Assembly: GCA_943788635.1 (NCBI GenBank) | Contig: CALSRA010000027.1 | Coordinates: forward strand, 186,001 to 250,000 | Origin: an uncultured Alphaproteobacteria bacterium | GTDB taxonomy: Bacteria > Pseudomonadota > Alphaproteobacteria > UBA8366 > GCA-2717185 | DNA length: 64,000 nt | Direction: 5' to 3' | Shown here: piece by piece, positions 1 through 9,006 of the stretch | How the letters are laid out: the number at the start of each line of letters is the position of its first letter | Position numbering within the stretch: position 1 is the first letter of the stretch | The notes under the pieces: model-generated | Database searches by the model: none | The model's input: the letters and a program-made list of their open reading frames with translations, nothing else | Told to the model about the DNA's origin: nothing | Position numbers and translations under genes: made by a program

Positions 1-441
1 CGGGCCGACCCGGTCGGCGAGAAGCTGGAAGCCTTCGGCGCAATCGGGCAGATCGCGGATGCTGCCGGTGGTGATCACGCCCAGGCAGCCGATGGCCTTG
101 TGGATCGCGGTGTTAACTTCGCCCCAGAACGCGCCGTAGCCCGGATGGTCGTCGATATCCTGGATGCAGGTGATGGTCGGGCCGGTGCCGGCGGCGACAT
201 ATTCGTAATAGGCAACCCGGTTGACGACGTCGGGCGCGGCCGGCTTCATCGACCGCAGGGTGGCCGTGCGGGCGAAACCGACCATTGGCGGCAGTTCCGG
301 TCGGGGGCATACCAGCGGTGTGGTGGTGAAGCCCATCGCGCGGCGTTCCGGCGAGGTGATTTCCAGTGCATTGCAGACGGTCGGCGTGTCCAGCGCGCGC
401 AGCGCCGCAAAGTCTTCTTCAGTCAGGATGATGTCACTCAT
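1..441 (-). CDS. RraA-family protein, 3' end beyond window
   Basis: The gene runs off the left edge; 147 codons from the ATG at 441 are visible. The product opens MSDIILTEEDFAALRALDTP and has the TPTVCNALE stretch near residue 19, then a YEYVAAG-GPT block and GAFWGEVNTAIHKAIGCLG, followed by TTGSIRDL. This order is typical of the RraA-like / HMG-aldolase-like fold, whose members are either RNase E regulators or divalent-metal aldolases acting on 4-hydroxy-4-methyl-2-oxoglutarate-type substrates. The longer, aldolase-like N-terminus argues against a true RNase E inhibitor, but the catalytic Arg/Asp region is only partly in view. A G-rich ribosome site lies about 10 bases before the ATG. The gene is divergent from argG, so the 136 bases between them should hold both promoters. 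Confidence 0.75.
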   Translation of the reverse strand, partial: MSDIILTEEDFAALRALDTPTVCNALEITSPERRAMGFTTTPLVCPRPELPPMVGFARTATLRSMKPAAPDVVNRVAYYEYVAAGTGPTITCIQDIDDHPGYGAFWGEVNTAIHKAIGCLGVITTGSIRDLPDCAEGFQLLADRVGP

Positions 442-577
442 CGGTCATTTCCCCCCGTGTCACATTTAATTTGGATTGCGCCGACAATCGGATGTTTTGC
501 CGCAGGACGCAAGGGCCGCTTGCGGGGCTTTCCGCAATGCCTATACTGCGCCGCCGCAACCAACCGGGGCCGCCGAT

Positions 578-1789
578 ATGTCGATTCAGAACGTGAAAAA
601 AGTCGTCCTTGCCTATTCAGGCGGACTTGATACCTCCGTTATCCTGCGCTGGCTGCAGGATACCTATCAGTGTGAGGTCGTAACCTTCACCGCCGACCTG
701 GGCCAGGGCGAGGAAATCGAACCCGCCCGCGCCAAGGCGGAAATGATGGGCGTGAAGGAAATCTACATCGAGGATTTGCGCGAGGTTTTCGTGCGCGATT
801 ATGTCTTCCCGATGTTCCGCGCCAATGCGGTGTATGAAGGGACCTACCTGTTGGGCACCTCCATCGCGCGGCCATTGATCGCCAAACGACAGATCGAAAT
901 CGCCCGGGAAACCGGCGCTGACGCCGTCGCCCATGGCGCGACCGGCAAGGGTAATGACCAGGTGCGGTTCGAGCTTGGCTATTACGGGCTGAACCCGGAT
1001 ATCAAGGTCATCTCGCCGTGGCGCGAATGGGACCTGACCAGCCGCACACGGCTGATCGAATATGCCGAAGAGCATCAGATCCCGGTGCCGAAGGACAAGC
1101 GCGGCGAAGCGCCGTTCTCTGTTGATGCGAACCTGCTGCATATTTCCGCTGAAGGGAAAGTGCTGGAAGACCCGAACGAGGAAGCGCCGGAATACATCTA
1201 TTCGCGCAGCGTTTCGCCGGAAGCGGCACCCGATGTGGCGACCGTGGTCGAAGTCGGTTTCGCCAAGGGCGACCCGGTTTCCATCGATGGCGCGGCGATG
1301 TCACCGGCAACCCTGCTGACGAAGCTGAACGAACTGGGCGGGGCCAATGGAATCGGGCGGCTTGACCTGGTGGAAAACCGCTTCGTCGGCATGAAGTCGC
1401 GCGGCGTTTACGAAACACCGGGCGGCACGATCCTGCTGGCGGCGCATCGGGCCATGGAATCGATCACGCTGGATCGCGAGGCCATGCATCTCAAGGACGA
1501 GATCATGCCGCGCTACGCCAAGCTGATCTATAACGGGTTCTGGTTCGCGCCGGAACGCGAGATGCTGCAGGCGCTGATCGACAAAAGCCAGGAACGGGTT
1601 AACGGCACCGTGCGGTTGAAGCTGTACAAGGGCGGCGTCCATGTGATCGGCCGTGCCTCGCCGGACAGCCTGTATTCGCTGGCGCATGTGACGTTCGAGG
1701 AAGATGACGTTTATGACCAGCACGACGCCGAAGGCTTCATCAAGCTGAATGCCCTGCGCCTGCGGTTGGCGAAGCGCCGCGAAGGTTAG
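578..1789 (+). CDS. argG: Argininosuccinate synthase
   Basis: This 403-residue enzyme joins citrulline and aspartate using ATP to make argininosuccinate, the penultimate arginine step. The N-terminal PP-loop AYSGGLDTS is at residues 12-20 and the [13 protein letters not shown] citrulline/ATP block at about 120-132. [13 protein letters not shown] near residue 87 is also family-standard. An in-frame TTG at 476 would add 34 residues, but the usual family start and length fit the ATG at 578. The TAG stop spans the left junction of the IS5-family element: two bases are target DNA and the final G is the first IS base. Restoring the empty site gives the same TAG, so the insertion left the protein intact but removed its natural 3' flank. 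Confidence 0.97.
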   Translation: MSIQNVKKVVLAYSGGLDTSVILRWLQDTYQCEVVTFTADLGQGEEIEPARAKAEMMGVKEIYIEDLREVFVRDYVFPMFRANAVYEGTYLLGTSIARPLIAKRQIEIARETGADAVAHGATGKGNDQVRFELGYYGLNPDIKVISPWREWDLTSRTRLIEYAEEHQIPVPKDKRGEAPFSVDANLLHISAEGKVLEDPNEEAPEYIYSRSVSPEAAPDVATVVEVGFAKGDPVSIDGAAMSPATLLTKLNELGGANGIGRLDLVENRFVGMKSRGVYETPGGTILLAAHRAMESITLDREAMHLKDEIMPRYAKLIYNGFWFAPEREMLQALIDKSQERVNGTVRLKLYKGGVHVIGRASPDSLYSLAHVTFEEDDVYDQHDAEGFIKLNALRLRLAKRREG

Positions 1790-2720
1790 AGTCTGACTCG
1801 AAATGATATCCATGTTTTCATGCTCTTGCCAATCGTCGGGCGAGCAGTTGAATGCTGGCGATCAGGAGCCATGCCTCCGCGCTTTCGATGGTTTCCTCGA
1901 AATCTTTGGCGAGACGGCGGTTACGACCGAGCCAAGCGAAGGTGCGCTCAACCACCCAGCGGCGGGGCAACAATACGAACCCCTTGGCGGCGTCGGAGCG
2001 CTTGACGATCTGCACGGTCCACTTCCCAAGTTTGGCCAGCGCGTCGCGCAACTTCGGTCCCGCGTAACCACCATCGGCGAAAACATGGCGCAACCGGGGA
2101 AAGGCGTGGCGTATCGACGCCAACAGCGCGGGCGCGCCGTCGCGATCCTGGATATCGGCGGCGTGAACCATGACGGCGACCAGAAAGCCGCCTGTGTCGG
2201 TCACGATATGACGCTTGCGCCCTTTGACCTTCTTTCCCGCGTCATAGCCCCGAACACCGCCGCTTTCCGTGGTTTTCACCGTCTGGCTGTCGATCACCCC
2301 GGCGGTCGGGCTGGTCGTGCGCCCAGAGGTTTCCCGCATCGACATCACCAGTTGGCGATTGATGACGTGCAAGGTTCCATCCGAGCGCCAAGCGTAAAAA
2401 TATCGCTGGATCGTACTGCGTGGCGGAAATTCCCGGGGCACCATGCGCCATTGGCAACCGGTGCGCGCCACATAAAAAATCCCATTCACCACTTCTCGAA
2501 AATCCGTGGTTCGCGGGCGGCCTAATCGACGCGGCGGGGACAATAATGGCGAAATCAAACGCCACTCCTTATCCGTCAAGTCGCTTGCGTAACGAAGGCT
2601 CGAACGATCAAACTGCGGGCGGGTGATCTCAGTCCACATGTTGTGTCTCCTCATTTGCTTCAACACAAACGAGAGAATCACAACTTACTGAAATCACTCA
2701 ACTCATTTCGGGCCGGACAC
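1789..2720 (-). mobile_element. IS5-family insertion sequence, complete
   Basis: The element is 932 bp. Its ends are imperfect 18-bp inverted repeats, GAGTCTGACTCGAAATGA on the left and GTGTCCGGCCCGAAATGA read inward from the right, matching at 13 of 18 bases. It is flanked by TTA at 1786-1788 and TTA at 2721-2723, a 3-bp target duplication of the kind made by IS5-family groups that use TNA sites. One transposase gene fills the interior. Intact ends, duplication and open frame suggest a recent, possibly active insertion. It landed 6 bp from a palindromic repeat (2727-2767). Confidence 0.88.
1818..2639 (-). CDS. IS5-family DDE transposase
   Basis: This transposase of about 273 residues catalyses cut-and-paste movement of the surrounding element. 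The N-terminal part has the DUF4096-like DLTDKEWRLISPLL and GCQWRMVPREFPP blocks. The DDE catalytic core follows: GVIDSQTVKTTE (first Asp), VFADGGYAG (second Asp) and RWVVERTFAWLGRNRRLAKDFE-type C-terminal signature (Glu), which I see as RWVVERTFAWLGRNRRL then AKDFE. The frame is also open from 2681, but AGGAG lies 7 bases before the ATG at 2639, so I start there. No frameshift is present, so this is a single-ORF IS5 subgroup rather than an IS427-like split ORF. Confidence 0.92.
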   Translation of the reverse strand: MWTEITRPQFDRSSLRYASDLTDKEWRLISPLLSPPRRLGRPRTTDFREVVNGIFYVARTGCQWRMVPREFPPRSTIQRYFYAWRSDGTLHVINRQLVMSMRETSGRTTSPTAGVIDSQTVKTTESGGVRGYDAGKKVKGRKRHIVTDTGGFLVAVMVHAADIQDRDGAPALLASIRHAFPRLRHVFADGGYAGPKLRDALAKLGKWTVQIVKRSDAAKGFVLLPRRWVVERTFAWLGRNRRLAKDFEETIESAEAWLLIASIQLLARRLARA

Positions 2721-2726
2721 TTAGAG

Positions 2727-2767
2727 AAAACCCCGAGCAGATTGGCCCAATCTGCGACGACGGTTTT
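2727..2767. repeat. Palindromic repeat, copy A (downstream of argG)
   Basis: This 41-bp imperfect palindrome has outer arms AAAACC / GGTTTT and an inner stem GCAGATTGG / CCAATCTGC. Its core words CCCCGAGCAGAT and CTGYGACGACGGTTT recur in two tandem copies after sodB (11258-11300 and 11314-11356). Before the IS5 insertion this copy began about 4 bases after the argG stop. It is a REP-like element or a stem-loop 3' end signal; there is no T-run. Confidence 0.75.
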
Positions 2768-2782
2768 CGGAAAATACAGGCC

Positions 2783-3484
2783 CTATAACCCTTTCGGCAG
2801 CACCGCGACCCCGAACGCCAGTTCGTGGGTCAGCAGGATAACGACATACAGGGCAAGCCCGGCCAGCGGTCGGGTGATGCCGATACCGGCCCAGTCTATT
2901 TTCGACCGGCCCTGGATGACGGCAAGGAACGGGATTGCTGAACTGGTCATGGCCACCGGGCCCCAGTCGGCCCCCGTTGTTTCCCGCCGCCGATGGTCGA
3001 TATGCGCCATCCCGCCCAGCGCCAGCACGGTCAGCCCGCCAAACATCACGATCCCGGCAAGGTCGCCATTGGCGGCGATATGCGACAACCCCCACAACGC
3101 GACGCCCCACAGGAACGGATGACGGGTGATCGTGGCAATGCCGCGCACCGGCCGCAGGTCGTCGAGCAGCTTTTCGCCACCGACCGCGGTCACGTTGCGC
3201 GTCGTCAGGCCCAGCACGACGAGCAGGCAGACGAACGGCATGGTGAAAACGGGGACGTGTTGCAGCGCCAGGCTCTGCGCCCAGATTTCGACATAGGGCG
3301 CATCGCGCCAGCCGAGCAACATCCAGCCGAACCCGGCCAGAACGACCAGCGAATAAAGCATCTTGAAGATGTTTTCGCCAATCAGCGCCACCAGCCCCAG
3401 GCGGACCGGTATGCTGGAAAGAATGAAATGGGCGCCGACGAAAAATGCCGTTGCCAATGCCAGTTCGCCGATGGTCCCAGTCAT
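2783..3484 (-). CDS. NnrU-family membrane protein
   Basis: This 233-residue protein of the NnrU family is an integral membrane protein, with about six hydrophobic segments. Family members were first linked to nitrite/nitric-oxide reduction, but most lie away from denitrification genes, as here. Recognisable blocks are an N-terminal FFVGAHFILSSIPVR, LVVLAGFGWMLLGWRDAP, and the conserved RHPFLWGVALWGLSHIAANGD-type motif near residue 127 (RHPFLWGVALWGLSHIAANG). No nir or nor gene is in the window, so a role in denitrification cannot be argued. It ends after the argG-side palindrome and stands alone on the minus strand. Confidence 0.85.
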   Translation of the reverse strand: MTGTIGELALATAFFVGAHFILSSIPVRLGLVALIGENIFKMLYSLVVLAGFGWMLLGWRDAPYVEIWAQSLALQHVPVFTMPFVCLLVVLGLTTRNVTAVGGEKLLDDLRPVRGIATITRHPFLWGVALWGLSHIAANGDLAGIVMFGGLTVLALGGMAHIDHRRRETTGADWGPVAMTSSAIPFLAVIQGRSKIDWAGIGITRPLAGLALYVVILLTHELAFGVAVLPKGL

Positions 3485-3551
3485 CCGGCGATTATCGGCC
3501 GGGTGGTTTGCCGCGTCCAGTGCTGCATTGCCGCATGTATCGTCGGCCTGG

Positions 3552-4856
3552 CTATGGCGTGCCGGCCTGATTCTTCCCTGTAAATGCGCCGACCAGCCGG
3601 TCCATTCCGGTAAATATCAGCTCGACGCTGTAGCCGGCCACGAAGGCGAAGGCCAGTGGCTGCACGGATTCCCACCCTGTCGGAAGGGTCTCGCTCGTCA
3701 GGAACCAGCCGACTGCAACGCCGGACAGCATGCCAAGCGGGATGCGGACCCAGAAGTTCAGGATCGTTGATTCGTTCAGAACCCGTTCTTCGACACCACG
3801 CGAAATCGACCGCAGAATATATGCGAAGGTTCCCAGAACGCCATAGAGCACCGGCAGCACATAGGTCGACATCAATGCCAGAATCGATCCGGCCTGCGCC
3901 AGAAGGTACTCCTTCTCGAAATCGCGCTCGGTATTCTGCTCGTCGTACCATTTGGCGAGGGCGGTCTGTTTCGCCTTGGCCTGTTCACTGGAATCGAACC
4001 ATCCCGGCTCGGCTGGTTTTGGGTCGCCGGCAAATTTGGGCACCCAGTCCGCCAAGATGACATATTGTGCGGTCAGGAGCCGCTTGATCTGATCGATTTC
4101 GGTGTAATACGTATTGGATTTCGCAGTAGATTTGTTCCTGTTCTGCTGAATTTTCTGGCGATCAGCGTCGGTAAGGTCGTTGAATTGTGGAGAAAATATC
4201 TGACCATCCAAAAGACGGATTGTACCGTCCAGTTCTGTAACAAGTGCCTCTTTTTCATTCAGAGCCTTTATTGATTCCCGAATCTGCGTCGATGTGTTGT
4301 TGATATAGACCCAGAAAATCTGCCCGAAAATCAGCAGCAGCAGCGAGAGTATACCGAGCGATATGAAGGTTATCGTGACTCGTCTGCTCTGTGTGGCAAC
4401 CCATTGAAGCGAATTAGATGTCACCGGTTTAAGGCGAAGGGATAGTTCGCGGAAGGCCTGCCAGAAGGCGTTTTCGATTTCCGGAGTCCAGTTTGTCGTG
4501 CCGAATGTCCGTTGTGCCGATGTGATTCCGGCGACGACTTGTGACGGGATACTCACACTCGACTCGGCACTGAATGCCAGAAGTGATTGTGAATTGATGA
4601 TGGACTGTCGCAGGTATGTGACGCGATTTCGCCGCACATCTTCGGCCATATCGGCTTCTTGCTCGGCGTCTTCTTCCGATTCTACGCTGACTGCAGCCGC
4701 GTTACTCTCCGTCGCTTCGGATTCGTCGTCATCCGTTTTAATCGGTTTCGTTGCGGTTGCGGGGGCACCTGATGGAACCTCGGCGTCGCTAGGGGAAAAT
4801 GTCCCGGTTTCGGGTAACATCCCGGGTGACTTATCTTGTGGAGGGTTCTCCGGCAT
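3552..4856 (-). CDS. Unknown multi-pass membrane protein with coiled coil
   Basis: I do not recognise this 434-residue protein. The first 90 residues are low-complexity and rich in Pro, Glu and Asp (acidic, probably disordered and cytoplasmic). A single hydrophobic segment follows near residues 162-184 (ITFISLGILSLLLLIFGQIF). Next comes a charged, probably helical segment of about 120 residues that may form a coiled coil. The C-terminal third has three or four more hydrophobic segments (GSILALMSTYVLPVLYGVLG; WVRIPLGMLSGVAVGWFL; PLAFAFVAGYSVELIF). The plan, a long soluble loop between membrane anchors, suggests a sensor or scaffold, but no catalytic motif is visible. It is monocistronic. Confidence 0.7.
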   Translation of the reverse strand: MPENPPQDKSPGMLPETGTFSPSDAEVPSGAPATATKPIKTDDDESEATESNAAAVSVESEEDAEQEADMAEDVRRNRVTYLRQSIINSQSLLAFSAESSVSIPSQVVAGITSAQRTFGTTNWTPEIENAFWQAFRELSLRLKPVTSNSLQWVATQSRRVTITFISLGILSLLLLIFGQIFWVYINNTSTQIRESIKALNEKEALVTELDGTIRLLDGQIFSPQFNDLTDADRQKIQQNRNKSTAKSNTYYTEIDQIKRLLTAQYVILADWVPKFAGDPKPAEPGWFDSSEQAKAKQTALAKWYDEQNTERDFEKEYLLAQAGSILALMSTYVLPVLYGVLGTFAYILRSISRGVEERVLNESTILNFWVRIPLGMLSGVAVGWFLTSETLPTGWESVQPLAFAFVAGYSVELIFTGMDRLVGAFTGKNQAGTP

Positions 4857-5048
4857 TTCCGTGAACTCCGTCTGATGTCGACAAACCGAATGGTTTGAAG
4901 CACGCCAAGTGTCAGGATAGGCATTTTATATCGAGCGGCGCAACTTATGAGGGCTTTTTTCGTTAAATGAGTGCGTGATCGTGTGTGCTGTCGCCGGGCA
5001 TAACAAATTGGTTGTTGATGAAATGGTTCGTCATGCTAAACAGCGCAG

Positions 5049-5381
5049 ATGACGGAAAATGATGAAAAAACGGCGCCGAAGGACGACCCTGTCGCCACGG
5101 CGATCCTGAACTATCTGGATGCTATAGGCGCGGACAAGTCCGCGTCGCCGATGGATATTGCCAAGGCCTATGCGGAAATGCGCGCCAAACCGAAGGACCC
5201 GCCCGAGGTCTGGCGGCGCTATCTGACCGCGGTCAAGCAGCAGATGAAGCATCTGGCGCGCGCCGGGCGAATTGATATTACCCGCAAGGGCGAAAAGGTC
5301 GATCCGGCCAATTTCAAGGGCGTCGTCCGGTTGCGGTTGCCGCAGCCTGACCAACCCGACCAGCCGGACCAGCCGGAATAG
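5049..5381 (+). CDS. DUF3253-family protein
   Basis: This 110-residue protein resembles DUF3253, a small winged-helix-like family of unknown role. Characteristic are the ATAILNYLDAIGADKSASP opening, VWRRYLTAVKQQMKHLARAG, and RIDITRKGEKVDPANFKG. The tail DQPDQPDQPE is encoded by tandem 9-base repeats (about 5350-5380), which may vary in number between strains. Only 3 bases separate its stop from the next start, so it is probably co-transcribed with the MFS transporter. The start is the ATG at 5049. Confidence 0.75.
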   Translation: MTENDEKTAPKDDPVATAILNYLDAIGADKSASPMDIAKAYAEMRAKPKDPPEVWRRYLTAVKQQMKHLARAGRIDITRKGEKVDPANFKGVVRLRLPQPDQPDQPDQPE

Positions 5382-5384
5382 GCC

Positions 5385-6537
5385 ATGCCGGTCTGGTTGC
5401 GCCTGGCCATTGGTGGGGGTGCGACCCTGCTGGTGGGCATGGGCATTGGCCGGTTTTCCTATACACCGCTGATCCCCGCGATCATTCTTGATGGTGCCCT
5501 GACCGAAGCGCAGGCCGGATATGTCGGCGCGTTCAATCTGGGTGGCTATCTGGTTGGCGCCCTCTGCGTGCCAATGCTGCGTCGTCGATTTGAAACCGTA
5601 CCGGTATTGAAGGCGGCGCTGCTGCTGTCCCTGCTATGCCTTGTCGCCAGCATCCCGGCATTCGGATTCCTGTGGCTTGCCTGGTGGCGGTTTCTTGTCG
5701 GCGTCACCGTCGCGGTGATGATGATCTACAGCCTCGCGCTGGTCACTGTTTCGGTGCCGCCCGGCCAGCTTGGCAAGGCTACCGGTGTCGCCTTTACCGG
5801 GGTAGGGATCGGCATCCTGTTTTCCGGAACGCTGGTGCCGATGTTGCTGGGGGTCGGTCTCGCCGCGGCGTGGGCCGGGCTTGCGGTCGGGGGGGGCGCT
5901 TGGCGTCGGGCTGGCCTGGTGGGGCCTGTCACCGGCCAGAACCGGGGGCGGGCATGATGGTGGTTCCGCAAAGGCGCCGGCCGTAACCTTTGCGTCGGCG
6001 CGGCTGGTGGCGGCACAGGGCATGTTCGCCATCGGGCTGGTGCCGCATTCGATCTACTGGGTGGATTACGTGGCGCGCGGGCTGGGGCACGGCATGGGGC
6101 AGGGCGGGTTGCAATGGGTGCTGGTCGGCATCGGTGCGGTCGGCGGCACCTATCTGTGCGGCTTGCTGGCCGACCGGGTTGGTTTCGGGGCGGCACTGGT
6201 GGCGGTGTTTGCCGGGCTCGCGGCGGGGATTGCATTGCCGGTGCTGGTGCCGGCGTTGCCCGCGCTGATCGTCTCGTCGCTTGTTTTCGGCGCGCAGCCG
6301 GGGCTGTCTGCCGTGATTGCCGGTCGTGCCCGGCAGGTGGTCGGCGTGCGGGATATGCCGCAGGTCTGGCGCTGGATGGTGCTGTCGGTTGGTATCAGCC
6401 AGACCATTGGCGGCTATGCACTGGTAACGCTTTTCGATGCAACGGGAAGCTATACCCCGGTATTCCTGATCGGCGGCGGGGCGATGGCGCTGGGCGCCCT
6501 GTTGTCACTGCCGCTGTGGGATCGCGAAACGTCCTGA
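5385..6537 (+). CDS. YbfB/YjiJ-family MFS transporter, frameshifted
   Basis: Two overlapping frames together encode one 12-helix transporter of about 383 residues. The first (from the ATG at 5385) gives MPVWLRLAIGGGATLLVGMG, then IGRFSYTPLIPAI, typical of the YbfB/YjiJ branch of the major facilitator superfamily. It carries six helices and then garbles after a run of eight G at 5889-5896. Reading on in the +1 frame restores GALGVGLAWWGLSPARTGGG and six more helices (MFAIGLVPHSIYWVDYVARG, and so on) to the stop at 6537. Removing one G gives a continuous protein of family length. Substrate is unknown. The run is either a sequencing error, a decay mutation or a slippery phase-variable tract. Confidence 0.85.
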
Positions 6538-6646
6538 TTCAGATCAATGCCCGATGGGGGTGGATGGCGGATAATCCTGTTCAGGTTGAAAGGGTGCTTC
6601 GCAGGGACGAACCCCTTTTTTCGACATTTTTCCTGAAACAGGGAGC

Positions 6647-7150
6647 ATGATGACGATGAAAGCGATTTTTGCAGCCGCGGCAGTGGCGATCTCTCTGGGG
6701 GCAGCGGTCAATACCGCAACGGCCCAGGGCCTTGGGCCGGTTTATACCGCGCCGATGATGACGGGACACCCGATGTACGGACAGGGGCCGTTCTGGGCGC
6801 CGGGCATGTCGTTCGACCGCCACATGGGCACAATGATTATCGATCAGGATACCAACGGCATGGTGTCGGCCGACGAAGCCGCCGCCTGGCACGAGGCCAA
6901 TTTCAGCCGAATGGATGAAAACGGCGACGGCAAGGTCGAAAAGGCCGAGTTCCTGGGGGCCGGGATGGGGCGCGGTGCGCAGCATTTTAACCGGCGCGAG
7001 GCGCGTTTCATCGCCATCGATGACAACTCGGATGGCAGTATCACACTTGCCGAATACATGGCCGATACCGAGCAACGTTTTGCCGCGGCCGATACGGATG
7101 GCGACGGCAAGGTTTCGGTCTGGGAATATCGCGGCCGCCACCGCATGTAA
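6647..7150 (+). CDS. Secreted EF-hand (calmodulin-like) protein
   Basis: This 167-residue protein begins with a signal peptide (MMTMKAIFAAAAVAISLGAA, cleavage likely after TATA) and a short linker rich in Met, Gly and Pro. Four EF-hand loops follow: DQDTNGMVSADE, DENGDGKVEKAE, DDNSDGSITLAE and DTDGDGKVSVWE. Each has acidic residues at positions 1, 3, 5 and 12 of the loop, so calcium binding is expected, in the periplasm. An AGGGAG ribosome site precedes the ATG pair at 6647/6650. It is convergent with folD. Similar proteins occur widely in alphaproteobacteria with unknown physiological targets. Confidence 0.85.
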   Translation: MMTMKAIFAAAAVAISLGAAVNTATAQGLGPVYTAPMMTGHPMYGQGPFWAPGMSFDRHMGTMIIDQDTNGMVSADEAAAWHEANFSRMDENGDGKVEKAEFLGAGMGRGAQHFNRREARFIAIDDNSDGSITLAEYMADTEQRFAAADTDGDGKVSVWEYRGRHRM

Positions 7151-7174
7151 GCGCGGGTGAAACCCGGGCCCACC

Positions 7175-8065
7175 CTACAGGTCGGGTTCGGGAATTGCGT
7201 TCTGGCGACAGGCGGCGATGACGGTATTGCGCAACAGCATCGCGATTGTCATCGGACCCACGCCGCCGGGAACCGGTGTGATTGCCCCGGCCACCGCAAT
7301 GGCTTTGGCGAAGGCGACGTCGCCGACCAGTCGTGTCTTGCCTTCTTCCGCCGCGGGGACGCGGTTGATTCCAACATCAATGACGGCGGCGCCCGGCTTG
7401 ATCCAGTCGCCGCGGATCATTTCCGGCCGGCCGACGGCGGCGACCAGGATATCGGCCCGTCGGCAGAGTGCCGGCAGGTCGCGGCTGCGCGAATGGGCGA
7501 TGGTGACCGTACAGTTTGCGGCCAGCAGCAGCGCTGCCATCGGCTTGCCGACGATATTGGAACGGCCGACAATAACCGCTTCCAGCCCTGAAAGATCGCC
7601 CAGCCGGTCCTGCAGCATCGTCAGGCATCCCAGCGGGGTGCAGGGCACCATGGCCGCCGCCCCGGTTGCCAGCCGCCCGGTATTGATGACGTGGAACCCG
7701 TCGACATCCTTGTCCGGGTCGATGGTATCGATCACCGCCTGTTCCTCGATCCCGTCGGGCAGCGGCAATTGCACCAGGATGCCATGCACCGCCGGATCTT
7801 CGTTCAGTGACGTGACCAGATCGACCAGGGTTTTCTGATCCGTATCCGCCGGCAGCCGGTGTTCCATGCTTTGCATGCCGCAGGCGACGGTCTGTTTCGC
7901 CTTGTTGCGGACATAGATCTGGCTGGCCGGGTCCTCGCCGACCAGGACGACTGCCAGCCCGGGGGTCAGGTCATGCTCGCTTTTCAGCACTGCCACGGCG
8001 GCGGTGATCCGTGCACGCTGGGTTTCGGCGATGGCCTTGCCATCAATGATTTTTGGATCAGTCAC
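7175..8065 (-). CDS. folD: Bifunctional methylenetetrahydrofolate dehydrogenase / cyclohydrolase
   Basis: FolD (296 residues) interconverts 5,10-methylene-, 5,10-methenyl- and 10-formyl-tetrahydrofolate with NADP, linking one-carbon units to purine and formyl-Met synthesis. Signatures are [11 protein letters not shown] near residue 50 (catalytic Tyr and Lys), [14 protein letters not shown], the [10 protein letters not shown] block, the Rossmann motif [16 protein letters not shown] near residue 165 and the C-terminal [18 protein letters not shown]. The gene overlaps the upstream DUF167 gene by 8 bases, so translation is probably coupled. It links functionally to the glycine cleavage operon at 34649-39055, which produces methylene-THF. 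Confidence 0.97.
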   Translation of the reverse strand: MTDPKIIDGKAIAETQRARITAAVAVLKSEHDLTPGLAVVLVGEDPASQIYVRNKAKQTVACGMQSMEHRLPADTDQKTLVDLVTSLNEDPAVHGILVQLPLPDGIEEQAVIDTIDPDKDVDGFHVINTGRLATGAAAMVPCTPLGCLTMLQDRLGDLSGLEAVIVGRSNIVGKPMAALLLAANCTVTIAHSRSRDLPALCRRADILVAAVGRPEMIRGDWIKPGAAVIDVGINRVPAAEEGKTRLVGDVAFAKAIAVAGAITPVPGGVGPMTIAMLLRNTVIAACRQNAIPEPDL

Positions 8066-8390
8066 GGTGCGCCGTCATCCATTCGCTAAGGGTTTCTTCC
8101 AGAATGTCCGGGTCGCCCGCGACATGGACAAGCTTGTTCCGGTCGGTCTGGCCGCTGGCGACATGCATCGCCGATTTCGGCAACCGCCAGGCCTTTGCCA
8201 GCAGCGCCAGCAACGCGCTATTGGCCTTGTTGCGTTCAGGGGCGGCGGTAACGCTGACCTTCAGCAACTTGCCGCCCGGTCGGGGCAGTGTGCCGTTGAA
8301 GCCGCTTGCCCGTGCCTTCGGTGTCAGCCGGATTGCGACGGTAATGCCGCCATCGACCCGGTGAACAGGGTGGACAGGCGCTGTCGCCAT
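8058..8390 (-). CDS. DUF167 (YggU-like) protein
   Basis: This 110-residue protein belongs to the DUF167/YggU family of small alpha-beta proteins of unknown function. The family blocks are [34 protein letters not shown] and [20 protein letters not shown]. It sits 4 bases after the YggT-like gene and overlaps folD by 8 bases. The yggT-yggU adjacency is a well-known arrangement in proteobacteria, which supports the call. Confidence 0.9.
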   Translation of the reverse strand: MATAPVHPVHRVDGGITVAIRLTPKARASGFNGTLPRPGGKLLKVSVTAAPERNKANSALLALLAKAWRLPKSAMHVASGQTDRNKLVHVAGDPDILEETLSEWMTAHRD

Positions 8391-8394
8391 CGGA

Positions 8395-8697
8395 TCAGCG
8401 TGGCCAGTATTCGTTCAGCAGGCTGCGAACGAAGAACAGCAGCAGGATAAGGACGATCGGCGACAGGTCGATTCCGCCGAAGCTGGGCAGAAACTGGCGG
8501 ATCCGCCGCAGGGCCGGTTCCGTGATGCGGTACAGGAAATCGCCAACCGTGAAGATGATGCGGTTCTGGGTGTTGACGACATTGAACGCCACAAGCCAGC
8601 TCAGGATGGCGGAAATGATCAGACACCAGACGTAGAGCTGGATGACGGTGTTAATGAGACCTAGCAGCGAGTCCATGATTATTCCGGCCTTTTGCAT
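8395..8697 (-). CDS. YggT-family membrane protein
   Basis: This 100-residue protein has two hydrophobic stretches (LLGLINTVIQLYVWCLIISA and IDLSPIVLILLLFFVRSLLN). Between them is the family block LSWLVAFNVVNTQNRI and the Arg/Pro-rich DFLYRITEPALRRIRQFLP. YggT proteins are inner-membrane proteins implicated in osmotic tolerance or cell-division/photosystem assembly in various bacteria. It is the first gene of a yggT-DUF167-folD operon, with its promoter probably in the 150 bases shared with the divergent tRNA-Ala gene. Confidence 0.9.
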   Translation of the reverse strand: MQKAGIIMDSLLGLINTVIQLYVWCLIISAILSWLVAFNVVNTQNRIIFTVGDFLYRITEPALRRIRQFLPSFGGIDLSPIVLILLLFFVRSLLNEYWPR

Positions 8698-8853
8698 GCG
8701 GGGGAATTATCCGCCGAAACTACTTGCGACGCGTGCCATAGGCAAGCCTGATGGGCGGAAATCCCGCATGATGACGAGCCTTGACAGCGCACCCTGCTGC
8801 GAACATATTCCGGCACGTTTCGCGGGCGACCCCTAACCGGGCCGCGCTGCGTG

Positions 8854-8934
<81 letters not shown>

Positions 8935-9006
8935 ACCCCCCTTCGGAATAAGAATACAGGACCGAGCCTGTTTGCCGCGCGGGCGTCATTCGGTCACCAT
9001 CGGGAG

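Noticed and set aside
7151..7174. A terminator between the EF-hand gene and folD
   Set aside because: There is a short CGGGT/ACCCG hairpin but no T-run on either strand, so I do not list it as a terminator.
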